A stretch of 9,179 nucleotides of DNA from an uncultured Burkholderiales bacterium (lineage in GTDB: Bacteria > Pseudomonadota > Gammaproteobacteria > Burkholderiales > Burkholderiaceae_C): NCBI GenBank assembly GCA_903925445.1, contig CAIYFE010000149.1:1-9179 (forward strand). The letters are read 5' to 3'. The notes beneath the pieces were generated by a model that had not been told where the DNA came from, did not search any database, and saw only the letters and a list, made by a program, of their open reading frames with translations. The translations under genes and the position numbers were made by a program. Shown here one piece after another: positions 1-7,080 of the stretch; position 1 is the stretch's first letter, and every line of letters begins with the position of its first letter.

Positions 1-1266
1 CCCGCGTTCATCGAAAAAGAATCTTTCAATGCAAAAGATTGGCAAGATTTTTTAAAACGCCTGGTCTACGTGAGCATGGATGTCACGCATGGCTGCGACT
101 ACCTCCAACTCAAAGACGCTTGCCAACCCAACACGCTGCGCGTGTTTTACTTGGCCACGGCGCCCAGTTTGTTCACGCAAATTTGCGCCAACTTGTCTGG
201 CGCGGGTTTGATCGACGACCAAGCGCGTGTGGTGCTAGAAAAACCCTTGGGCGTTGATCTGGCCTCTGCCCGCACCATCAACGCCGAAGTCGCGCAATAT
301 TTCCAAGAACAACAGATTTATCGCATCGATCATTACTTGGGCAAAGAAACCGTCCAAAACCTGATGGTGCTGCGTTTTGGCAACGCGATTTTTGAACCCC
401 TTTGGCGTGCGCCCAACATCAAGAGCATCCAAATCACGGTGGCCGAAAGCGTGGGCGTGGGCAGCCGTGCAGGGTTTTACGACGGCGCGGGCGCCATGCG
501 CGACATGATTCAAAACCATTTGCTGCAACTGCTGTGCATCGTGGCCATGGAGCCGCCCATCTCGCTCGATGCCGACGATGTGCGCGACGAAAAACTCAAA
601 GTCTTGCGCTCGCTGCGCAAAATGGATGTGAACGACATCAAGCGCGACACCGTGCGCGGCCAATACACCGCTGGTGCGTCCGAAGGCGTGGCCGTCAAAG
701 GCTACAAAGAAGAAGACAACGTGCCCGCCAACAGCCGCACCGAAACCTTTGTGGCCTTGCGCGCGCAAATTGACAACGCCCGTTGGGCCAATGTGCCGTT
801 CTTTTTGCGCACCGGCAAGCGCATGCAAAAACGCCAGTCCGAAATCATCATCGAATTTGCCGATCAACCGTTTTCTATTTTTGGCAAAACCCCCAACCAG
901 CAACCCAACCGTTTGATCATCAGCTTGCAGCCCGAAGAATCCATCCAACTGGAGATGATGGTCAAAGAACCCGGCTCGGGCATGCACTTGCACCCCGTCA
1001 AGCTGGGTTTGGATTTGCAGCAATCGTCTGACAAACGCCGCGCTGAGGCTTACGAGCGCTTGCTGATGGACGTCATCAAAGGCCGTTTGACGCACTTCAT
1101 GCGCCGCGACGAACTCGAAGCCGCATGGACATGGGTCGATCCCATCTTGGCCGGCTGGAAAGAGTTGGACGAAAAACCCCGCGAATACTCCGCCGGCAGC
1201 TGGGGGCCTGCGGCTTCGTCTGCGTTGATGGCGCGTGAAAACCTGACATGGTTCGAGGAATCCTGA
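1..1266 (+). CDS. zwf: Glucose-6-phosphate 1-dehydrogenase, 5'-truncated by window edge
   Basis: Zwf oxidises glucose 6-phosphate to 6-phosphogluconolactone with NAD(P)+ in the cytoplasm, the first committed step of the Entner-Doudoroff and oxidative pentose phosphate routes. The frame is open from base 1, so the gene starts upstream. 421 residues are present; against the roughly 490 residues usual for the family, about 70 are missing, including the N-terminal nucleotide-binding GxxGDLA motif. The internal ATG at 70 is not the start, because conserved sequence precedes it. Visible landmarks are EKPLG (238-252), the substrate-binding RIDHYLGKE (322-348), the DMIQNHLLQ segment with the catalytic-type His codon at 517-519, RDEKLKVLRSLR (about 586-621), TVRGQYTAG (about 649-675) and FFLRTGKR (about 802-825). 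The C-terminus (WGPAASSALM, then WFEES) matches the family's usual end. The stop codon overlaps the pgl start. Family assignment is secure; cofactor preference cannot be read from this fragment. Confidence 0.98.
   Translation, partial: PAFIEKESFNAKDWQDFLKRLVYVSMDVTHGCDYLQLKDACQPNTLRVFYLATAPSLFTQICANLSGAGLIDDQARVVLEKPLGVDLASARTINAEVAQYFQEQQIYRIDHYLGKETVQNLMVLRFGNAIFEPLWRAPNIKSIQITVAESVGVGSRAGFYDGAGAMRDMIQNHLLQLLCIVAMEPPISLDADDVRDEKLKVLRSLRKMDVNDIKRDTVRGQYTAGASEGVAVKGYKEEDNVPANSRTETFVALRAQIDNARWANVPFFLRTGKRMQKRQSEIIIEFADQPFSIFGKTPNQQPNRLIISLQPEESIQLEMMVKEPGSGMHLHPVKLGLDLQQSSDKRRAEAYERLLMDVIKGRLTHFMRRDELEAAWTWVDPILAGWKELDEKPREYSAGSWGPAASSALMARENLTWFEES
1255..1259 (+). promoter_or_regulatory. Shine-Dalgarno site of pgl
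   Basis: GAGGA lies inside the last codons of zwf and ends six bases before the ATG at 1266. It settles the pgl start: an in-frame ATG at 1248 lies upstream of this site and has no comparable purine box. It is the only strong Shine-Dalgarno match at any of the six gene starts visible here. Confidence 0.8.
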
Positions 1267-1949
1267 TGCAAAACACCGAAGCGCTCGCCCTAGACATCGC
1301 CCAACGACTGCGCGACGCCATGGCACAACGCGGCGTTGCGGTGCTGAGCGTATCGGGCGGCAAATCGCCCATTGCCCTGTTTGAGCACTTGCGCAAGCAG
1401 GTGTTGGATTGGCGCAAAGTGCGCATTACCTTGGTGGACGAGCGTTGCGTGCCCACGCAGCACCCCGACAGCAATGCGCTGTTGGTGCGCACGCATTTAT
1501 TGCAAGACTTGGCAGCACATGCGCAGTTTTTTCCCATGGTGATGCAAGACCAAGCCCCTTTGCCCTCGCCCCAAGTTTTGGCACAAAGCGCCGAAGAAAA
1601 CCTAAAACAAGCAGGCTGCGCCGATGTGATGGTGTTGGGCATGGGCGCTGACGGCCACACGGCCTCCTTGTTTCCCGATGCGCCCAATTTGCAAGAAGCC
1701 TTGGATTTGCAAAATCCTCACCTGTGTTTGCCCATCGAGCTGGCCAACCCACCCGCCAATGCGCCGTTTGCGCGCATCACCCAAACCTTGGCCGCGATTG
1801 TGTCGGCCCGCCACCTTGTGTTGCCCATCGCTGGAGCAGACAAACTCCACACCTTGAATCAGGCCAAGCAAGGCATCCAAATGCGCTTGCCGATTTCTTA
1901 TGTGTTGCATCAAACGCAAACACCTGTTGCCCTTTGGATCACGCCATGA
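1266..1949 (+). CDS. pgl: 6-phosphogluconolactonase (DevB/Pgl type)
   Basis: Pgl hydrolyses 6-phosphogluconolactone, the product of Zwf, to 6-phosphogluconate in the cytoplasm. The 227-residue length fits the DevB/Pgl family, which shares its fold with glucosamine-6-phosphate isomerases; it is not the beta-propeller YbhE type of E. coli. Visible motifs are the SGGKSP phosphate-binding loop (residues 30-35), VDER (57-60, followed by CVP) and GMGADGHTASLFP (125-137), which holds the catalytic-region His131. I chose the ATG at 1266 because it overlaps the zwf stop as TGATG and follows GAGGA at good spacing. Starting at the ATG at 1248 would add six residues (MVRGIL). The stop overlaps the edd ATG, so pgl is probably translationally coupled on both sides. 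The GMGADGH motif and the zwf neighbour argue against a glucosamine-6-phosphate deaminase. Confidence 0.96.
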   Translation: MQNTEALALDIAQRLRDAMAQRGVAVLSVSGGKSPIALFEHLRKQVLDWRKVRITLVDERCVPTQHPDSNALLVRTHLLQDLAAHAQFFPMVMQDQAPLPSPQVLAQSAEENLKQAGCADVMVLGMGADGHTASLFPDAPNLQEALDLQNPHLCLPIELANPPANAPFARITQTLAAIVSARHLVLPIAGADKLHTLNQAKQGIQMRLPISYVLHQTQTPVALWITP

Positions 1950-3772
1950 CCTCTTCCATTCACGCCACCCTCCAAGCCGTGACCGAGCGCATACAAGCGC
2001 GCAGTCAAGCGTCACGCCAAGCTTATTTGGATGTTTTGGCGCAGGCCAAAAAACCAGGCCCCTACCGCGCTGGCATGGGGTGCGCCAATGCAGCTCACGC
2101 ATACGCAGCCATGCCGATGCAAGACAAGCTCATGTTGCGCCAAGAACGCCAACCCAACGTCGGCGTCATCACGGCCTACAACGACATGTTGTCTGCGCAT
2201 CATCCTTACGAACACTACCCCGAATTGATTCGCCATGCGGCGCGACAAGTCAACGCCACGGCACAAGTTGCTGGGGGCGTGCCGGCCATGTGTGATGGCG
2301 TCACACAGGGCGAAGACGGCATGGAGTTGTCGTTGTTTTCGCGCGATGTGATCGCCATGGCAACCGCCGTGGGGCTGTCTCACAACGTATTTGATGCCGC
2401 GATGTTTTTGGGCGTGTGCGACAAGATCGTGCCGGGCTTGTTCATCGGCGCTTTGCAGTTTGGGCATTTGCCCGCTGTTTTTGTGCCAGCCGGCCCAATG
2501 ACTTCGGGCTTGTCCAACGACGAAAAATCAAAAGTTCGCCAGCAATATGCCCAAGGTTTGGTCTCGCGCGAAGCGCTGTTGGCGGCCGAACAAGCGGCTT
2601 ATCACGGCGCAGGCACGTGCACGTTTTATGGCACGGCCAACTCCAACCAAATGCTGATGGAAATCATGGGCTTGCACCTGCCCGGATCGTCTTTCATCAA
2701 CCCAGGAACGCCTTTGCGTGAAGCCTTGACCCGTGAAGCTGTGCACCGCGCTGTGGCGTTGTCGCAAAGCGCGGACACGCACGGCATGGGCTACCAAATC
2801 GATGCCAAAGTCATCGTCAACGGCATTGTGGGTTTGCTGGCCACAGGCGGCTCGACCAACCACACCATGCACTTGATCGCCATGGCGCGCGCCGCGGGCT
2901 GGCGGGTCAATTGGGACGATTTTTCTGATTTATCCGCTTGTGTGCCTTTGCTGGCGCGTGTCTATCCCAATGGCAGCGCCGATGTGAACCATTTCCAAGC
3001 CGCAGGCGGCATGGGATTTTTGATGGCACAACTGCTGCAAGCGGGTTTGCTGCATGAGGATGTTCACACCATCATGGGGCACGGTCTGCATCGCTACACC
3101 GTTGAGCCTTGTTTAGACAACGGTCAATTGGCTTGGCGCAATGCACCGAGTGAATCGCTGGACGCCAACGTGCTGCGACCTGCGAGCCACCCTTTCAGTG
3201 CCGATGGCGGCTTGCGTGTGATGCACGGCAATTTGGGGCGATCTGTGGTCAAGGTCTCGGCGGTCAAACCCGAGCACCGCCAAGTTCGCGCCCCTGCAAT
3301 TGTGATCAACGACCAAAAAGAATTGGCCGTCTTGTTCAAGCAAGGCTTGCTTGAGCGAGACTTTGTGGCCGTGGTGCGCTACCAAGGCCCGCAGGCCAAT
3401 GGCATGCCCGAGCTGCACAAACTCACGCCCATTTTGGGCTCGCAACAAGACAAAGGCTTCAAGGTTGCCTTGGTCACCGATGGCCGCATGTCCGGCGCCT
3501 CGGGCAAAGTGCCTGCGGCCATTCACCTCAGCCCCGAAGCGCTGGATGGCGGCCTGATCGCCAAAGTCCGCGACGGCGACATGATCGCGCTGGACTGCGA
3601 CCAACAGCAACTGACTTTGGAAGTCAGCGATGTAGAACTCGCCGCCCGCGAAGTTGTCACCCCAGATTTGTCCCGCAACCAGCGGGGCACCGGACGCGAT
3701 TTGTTTGCGCTGATGCGCCAACACGCCGCCAAAGCCGAAGAAGGCGCATCGCCTTTGTTGCATCACCTTTGA
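1946..3772 (+). CDS. edd: Phosphogluconate dehydratase (6-phosphogluconate dehydratase)
   Basis: Edd dehydrates 6-phosphogluconate to 2-keto-3-deoxy-6-phosphogluconate (KDPG), the defining step of the Entner-Doudoroff pathway. It belongs to the IlvD/Edd family of iron-sulfur dehydratases. The 608 residues compare with about 603 in E. coli Edd. Visible conserved segments are YNDMLSAHHPYEHYPE near residue 75, GVPAMCDGVTQGEDGMELS with Cys116, FLGVCDKIVPGL with Cys158, GTCTFYGTANSNQ with Cys225, LLATGGSTNHTMHL, and VTDGRMSGASGKVP from residue 510. By recalled alignment, Cys158 and Cys225 correspond to the E. coli 4Fe-4S ligands. The reading frame stays open upstream to 1724, but that part lies inside pgl; the ATG at 1946, overlapping the pgl TGA as ATGA, gives an N-terminus that lines up with E. 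coli Edd. Its Shine-Dalgarno is weak (GGA at 1936-1938). KDPG passes to Eda, encoded next. The spacing pattern and the following eda make Edd far more likely than IlvD. Confidence 0.97.
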   Translation: MTSSIHATLQAVTERIQARSQASRQAYLDVLAQAKKPGPYRAGMGCANAAHAYAAMPMQDKLMLRQERQPNVGVITAYNDMLSAHHPYEHYPELIRHAARQVNATAQVAGGVPAMCDGVTQGEDGMELSLFSRDVIAMATAVGLSHNVFDAAMFLGVCDKIVPGLFIGALQFGHLPAVFVPAGPMTSGLSNDEKSKVRQQYAQGLVSREALLAAEQAAYHGAGTCTFYGTANSNQMLMEIMGLHLPGSSFINPGTPLREALTREAVHRAVALSQSADTHGMGYQIDAKVIVNGIVGLLATGGSTNHTMHLIAMARAAGWRVNWDDFSDLSACVPLLARVYPNGSADVNHFQAAGGMGFLMAQLLQAGLLHEDVHTIMGHGLHRYTVEPCLDNGQLAWRNAPSESLDANVLRPASHPFSADGGLRVMHGNLGRSVVKVSAVKPEHRQVRAPAIVINDQKELAVLFKQGLLERDFVAVVRYQGPQANGMPELHKLTPILGSQQDKGFKVALVTDGRMSGASGKVPAAIHLSPEALDGGLIAKVRDGDMIALDCDQQQLTLEVSDVELAAREVVTPDLSRNQRGTGRDLFALMRQHAAKAEEGASPLLHHL

Positions 3773-3784
3773 TTTTTAAAAAAC
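3773..3784 (+). other. AT-only spacer between edd and eda
   Basis: The 12-base gap is a run of five T, then six A, then one C; its first ten bases form a perfect TTTTTAAAAA palindrome. It contains no Shine-Dalgarno purine box, although the eda ATG follows immediately. It has no GC stem before the T run, so it does not look like an intrinsic terminator. The A-rich stretch could help initiation by leaving the start codon unstructured, but that is inference. Confidence 0.5.
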
Positions 3785-4432
3785 ATGAACACTTCGACGC
3801 ACCCCACCTTCAGCCGCCCCGCCTTCACCTCACGCGTGGTGCCTGTGATTGTGATCACGCACGTGGATCAAGCCGTTCCACTGGCAAACGCCCTGCTTGA
3901 AGGGGGCGTGGATGTGATGGAAATCACCTTGCGCCATGCCGCAGGTTTGCCCGCCATCGAAGCCGTTGCCAAACAAGTGCCACAAATGCACGTGGGCGCT
4001 GGCACGGTGACCCGCGCGGAAGAAATGCCGCGTGTCAAAAACGCCGGAGCCAGCTTTGCGCTCTCACCGGGCATGACCGACTCTTTGGTGCAAGCAGCCC
4101 TCGATCACCAAATGCCTTTCATGCCTGGCGTCATGTCGCCGGGTGAAGTCATGGAAGCGCGCGATCATGGGTTTGGTTTGGTCAAGTTGTTTCCTGCCGC
4201 ACAAGCGGGTGGTTTGGCCATGCTCAAAGCTTTGGGCGGGCCTTTGGGCGACATGCGTTTTTGTCCCACAGGCGGTGTCTCGTTGGCCAACATGGGCGAG
4301 TTTTTGAAGCAACCCAATGTGGCCATGATCGGTGGTTCTTGGCTCACGCCCATCGATTTGATCGAAGCAGGCCGCTGGTCTGACATCACCCAATTGGCAC
4401 GCGAAGCCACCCAAGCCGCCGCTGCGCTGTAA
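3785..4432 (+). CDS. eda: KDPG aldolase (2-dehydro-3-deoxy-phosphogluconate aldolase)
   Basis: Eda cleaves KDPG into pyruvate and glyceraldehyde 3-phosphate and ends the Entner-Doudoroff pathway. It is a class I, Schiff-base TIM-barrel aldolase, usually a trimer. The 215 residues match the family's usual length of about 213. Visible active-site elements are Glu46 and Arg50 in VMEITLR, Thr74 in GAGTVT, and Lys134 in LVKLFPAA, the expected Schiff-base lysine (E. coli Lys133). RFCPTGGVS and IGGSWL supply the phosphate-binding loops near the C-terminus. The ATG at 3785 gives an N-terminus about as long as that of E. coli Eda; no Shine-Dalgarno is visible. The preceding edd supports KDPG rather than 2-keto-4-hydroxyglutarate or KDPGal as main substrate, although this family can be promiscuous. 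Confidence 0.97.
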   Translation: MNTSTHPTFSRPAFTSRVVPVIVITHVDQAVPLANALLEGGVDVMEITLRHAAGLPAIEAVAKQVPQMHVGAGTVTRAEEMPRVKNAGASFALSPGMTDSLVQAALDHQMPFMPGVMSPGEVMEARDHGFGLVKLFPAAQAGGLAMLKALGGPLGDMRFCPTGGVSLANMGEFLKQPNVAMIGGSWLTPIDLIEAGRWSDITQLAREATQAAAAL

Positions 4433-4453
4433 GACACCTACGAAAATCAAGCC

Positions 4454-6055
4454 ATGACACATTTCACGCCCCCTCAACACCGCAAGGCCTGGCAGGCCTT
4501 GGATGCGCTGGCTCAGCAACCTCAGCTGCACTTGCGCGAACTGCTCAAAGACGAACACCGCCACGAACACATGACCGCCAGCGGCGCTGGCATCACCTTG
4601 GACTTTGCGCGACAAAGGGTCGATCAAGCCATTTTTCAACAATTGTTGGCGCTGGCGGATGAATCGCACGTCAAAGCACAAGCCAAAGCGATGTTCAAAG
4701 GCGAGCACATCAACGCCACCGAAGACCGCGCGGTGTTGCATGTTGCGCTGCGCGGCAGCCATGTGCCCAATCCGCCTTGGGGTGCAGCCATTTCAAAACA
4801 AGTGGCCGATGAATTGCTGCGCGTGTGCATGTTTGCCGAACGTGTGCGCGAAGGTCAACTCAAAGGGTTTGAGGACGAAGCCATTACCGACGTGGTCAAT
4901 TTGGGCATTGGCGGTTCAGACTTGGGCCCACGCATGACCACCGAAGCCCTGAGTCACTTGACCCGAGAAAGCTTCAAAAACAAGGTGCGGGTGCACTACG
5001 TCTCCAACGTCGATGCGTGGAGCTTGTACACCGTCTTGGCCACGCTCAACCCCGCTCGCACCGCTTTCGTGGTGCAAAGCAAAACCTTCACCACACAAGA
5101 AACCATGACGCTGGCGTCCTCCGCCAAACGTTGGTTGCGTGATGCAGGCTGCCCCGAGGATCAATTGCATCGGCACTTGATTGCCGTCACGGCCAACCCA
5201 CAAATTTCCAGCGCACAAGGTTTTGCAGCCGAACAAACCTTTACCTTTTGGGATTGGGTCGGCGGTCGTTACTCGGTGTGGTCGGCCATTGGCTTGCCCT
5301 TGGCAATTTCGATTGGTGCCTTTGCCTTTCAAGACATGTTGCTGGGCGCGCGCGCGATGGATGAGCATTTCATGAGCGCGCCCAACGAACAAAACTTGCC
5401 GTTGCTGATGGCGTTGTTTGGAATTTGGAACCGCAACTTTTTGGGCGCGACCACGCACAACATTGCGCCTTATGCCTCGCCCTTGGGCAAGTTTGCTTCG
5501 TTCTTGCAACAAATGGACATGGAGTCCAACGGCAAGCGCACGCACATCGATGGCAGCGAAGCTCAAATTGCCACCTCGCCTGTGCTGTGGGGCGGTTTGG
5601 GCATTGACGGGCAACATGCTTACTTTCAGTTGATTCACCAAGGCCAGCATTTGGTGCCAATGGACTTCATTGGTTTGCGCACCGAACGCAGCCCACTGCC
5701 CTTTGCCGCCGAACACCACCGCGTGGTGCTGCTCAACATGCAAGCACAAGCACAAGCCCTGGCTTTGGGTCGAACCCTGGACGAAACCATCCAAGAAATG
5801 CGCAACGGCGACATGGACGAAGACCAAATTCAGCGCCTGGCTCCGCACCGTTGCTACCCTGGCAATGTGCCCAGTTCCACCATTTGGATTGATGCGCTCA
5901 CCCCACGCAGCATGGGCGCATTGATGGCGCTGTACGAGCACAAAGTTTTTTGCCAAGCCGCAATTTGGGGCATTCACGCTTTTGACCAATGGGGCGTTGA
6001 ACTCGGCAAAACCATGGCCAAAGCGATGGAAGCCAAACAAACACAAGTTGTATAA
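4454..6055 (+). CDS. pgi: Glucose-6-phosphate isomerase
   Basis: Pgi interconverts glucose 6-phosphate and fructose 6-phosphate in the cytoplasm. The 533 residues fit the long bacterial class (549 in E. coli). Sugar-phosphate binding segments are GIGGSDLGP (from residue 151) and SKTFTTQETM (from 209). Both family signatures are present: VGGRYSVWSAIGLP around Gly270-Arg272 and FDQWGVELGK at 510-519. Catalytic candidates are Glu357 in MESNGKR, His388 in GQHAY and Lys519, matching the E. coli spacing of Glu355, His386 and Lys514. The gene follows eda after 21 bases with no clear Shine-Dalgarno and is three bases from glk. In this operon Pgi can return fructose 6-phosphate to Zwf, or feed hexose phosphate into biosynthesis. 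A hexameric direct repeat (CAAGCA, CAAGCA, CAAGCC at 5741-5758) encodes a QAQAQA stretch and appears incidental. Confidence 0.98.
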   Translation: MTHFTPPQHRKAWQALDALAQQPQLHLRELLKDEHRHEHMTASGAGITLDFARQRVDQAIFQQLLALADESHVKAQAKAMFKGEHINATEDRAVLHVALRGSHVPNPPWGAAISKQVADELLRVCMFAERVREGQLKGFEDEAITDVVNLGIGGSDLGPRMTTEALSHLTRESFKNKVRVHYVSNVDAWSLYTVLATLNPARTAFVVQSKTFTTQETMTLASSAKRWLRDAGCPEDQLHRHLIAVTANPQISSAQGFAAEQTFTFWDWVGGRYSVWSAIGLPLAISIGAFAFQDMLLGARAMDEHFMSAPNEQNLPLLMALFGIWNRNFLGATTHNIAPYASPLGKFASFLQQMDMESNGKRTHIDGSEAQIATSPVLWGGLGIDGQHAYFQLIHQGQHLVPMDFIGLRTERSPLPFAAEHHRVVLLNMQAQAQALALGRTLDETIQEMRNGDMDEDQIQRLAPHRCYPGNVPSSTIWIDALTPRSMGALMALYEHKVFCQAAIWGIHAFDQWGVELGKTMAKAMEAKQTQVV

Positions 6056-6058
6056 ATC

Positions 6059-7066
6059 ATGTTCGAAGCACGCGACCCTTCGCAAGATCAAGCCCCTGCT
6101 TTTCCACGCTGGTTGGGTGACATTGGCGGCACCAACGCACGTTTTGGCTGGCAAGCCAGCGCCGATGCGCCCATCAGCCATGTGCAAATCTTGCCCTGCG
6201 CCGAACATGCCACCTTGGTCGATGCCGCGCGCAGCTATTTGAGCCAACAAGGTTTGCCTACGCCAGCCTGCGCAGCTTTTGGCATTGCCAACCCAGTCAC
6301 GGGCGATCAGGTCTCCATGACCAATCACCACTGGAAGTTCTCGGTCAACGAAGTCAGGCAAAGCTTGGGCTTGAAACGGTTTTTACTGCTCAACGATTTC
6401 ACCGCTTTGGCGCTGGCTTTGACGCACCTGCCGCCTGAACACAAACGCCAAGTTGGCAGCGGTCAAGCCGCCTTAGATGCCGCCATCGGCTTGATTGGTG
6501 CAGGCACAGGATTGGGCGTGTCGGGCTTGTTGCCCGTGGGTCATCAAAACAAATGGATTCCCATTGCGGGCGAAGGCGGTCATGTCAGCCTCAGCGCAAG
6601 CAATGCGGTGGAATTCGCAGTGATCGAACAACTGCGCAAGCGCTACGGCCATGTGTCGGCCGAGCGCATTTTGTCGGGCGCAGGCCTGGTCGATCTCTAC
6701 CACGCCTTGTGCGAACTCAAAGACGGGCAAGGACGCGAAATCACCACGCCCGCGGAAGTCATCGAACGCGCCCAAGAATTGCCTTTGTCCACCGCCAACC
6801 AAGCGTTGGACATGTTTTGCGGATTCCTGGGCTGCGTGGCGGGCGATTTGGCCTTGACGCTGGGTGCGCGCGGAGGCATCTTCATTGGCGGGGGCATCGT
6901 GCCGCGCTTGGGCGAACGATTTGACGCGTCACCCTTTCGCCAGCGTTTTGAAGACAAAGGCCGCTTCAAAACTTATATGCAAAACATTCCAACATGGGTC
7001 ATTCACAGCCCAGTATCGCCTGCGCTCCAAGGCGCATCGCAAGCCCTCTCACTCACCCAGTGGTAA
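6059..7066 (+). CDS. glk: Glucokinase (bacterial Glk family)
   Basis: Glk phosphorylates intracellular glucose to glucose 6-phosphate with ATP, which suits glucose taken up without a phosphotransferase system. The 335 residues compare with 321 in E. coli Glk. Visible elements are the N-terminal nucleotide-binding GDIGGTNARF (residues 20-29), PVTGDQVSMTNHHW, NDFTALAL with the catalytic-base candidate Asp113, GAGTGLGV from residue 147, the glucose-binding EGGH (Glu172, His175), ERILSGAGLVDLYHAL, and the C-terminal GGIFIGGGIVPR and FEDKGRFK. The closeness to E. coli Glk through these segments points to the Glk rather than the ROK family. About a dozen residues (MFEARDPSQDQAP) precede the conserved core; the ATG at 6059 is kept because it sits three bases after pgi and no better start lies before the core. 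No Shine-Dalgarno is visible, so reinitiation after pgi is likely. Confidence 0.97.
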   Translation: MFEARDPSQDQAPAFPRWLGDIGGTNARFGWQASADAPISHVQILPCAEHATLVDAARSYLSQQGLPTPACAAFGIANPVTGDQVSMTNHHWKFSVNEVRQSLGLKRFLLLNDFTALALALTHLPPEHKRQVGSGQAALDAAIGLIGAGTGLGVSGLLPVGHQNKWIPIAGEGGHVSLSASNAVEFAVIEQLRKRYGHVSAERILSGAGLVDLYHALCELKDGQGREITTPAEVIERAQELPLSTANQALDMFCGFLGCVAGDLALTLGARGGIFIGGGIVPRLGERFDASPFRQRFEDKGRFKTYMQNIPTWVIHSPVSPALQGASQALSLTQW

Positions 7067-7080
7067 GACCACGCAACACC
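7067..7080 (+). other. 14-base spacer between glk and ppc
   Basis: The spacer (GACCACGCAACACC) contains no hairpin, T run, promoter-like element or Shine-Dalgarno purine box. The nearest purine-rich word, TAAGA, includes the glk stop codon and ends 12 bases before the ppc ATG, which is far for a ribosome-binding site. The absence of any terminator implies that glk transcripts read through into ppc. Confidence 0.6.

Noticed and set aside
1248..1265. An alternative earlier start for pgl at the ATG at 1248.
   Set aside because: The GAGGA site falls after this ATG and is correctly spaced for 1266; the TGATG overlap with the zwf stop also favours 1266.
235..1326. A 363-codon open frame on the minus strand, antisense to zwf and the start of pgl.
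   Set aside because: It is a mirror of the zwf codon pattern, its translation resembles no family I know, and the plus strand is unambiguously zwf.
1724..1945. A possible 74-residue N-terminal extension of Edd.
   Set aside because: It lies wholly inside pgl in another frame, has no ribosome-binding site, and the Edd family begins at the residues encoded from 1946.
3773..3784. A possible transcription terminator between edd and eda because of the T run.
   Set aside because: There is no GC-rich hairpin ahead of the T run, and ending transcription between two consecutive enzymes of one pathway would make little sense.
5346..5356. An alternating GC run in pgi that could be a slippage or phase-variation tract.
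   Set aside because: It is only about eleven bases, is read in frame as part of the conserved protein, and the reading frame is intact on both sides.
4916..6361. A 481-codon open frame on the minus strand, antisense to pgi and the start of glk.
   Set aside because: The plus-strand pgi and glk proteins carry full family motifs over the same bases. The antisense product has no recognisable domain and a composition expected from the reverse complement of GC-rich codons.
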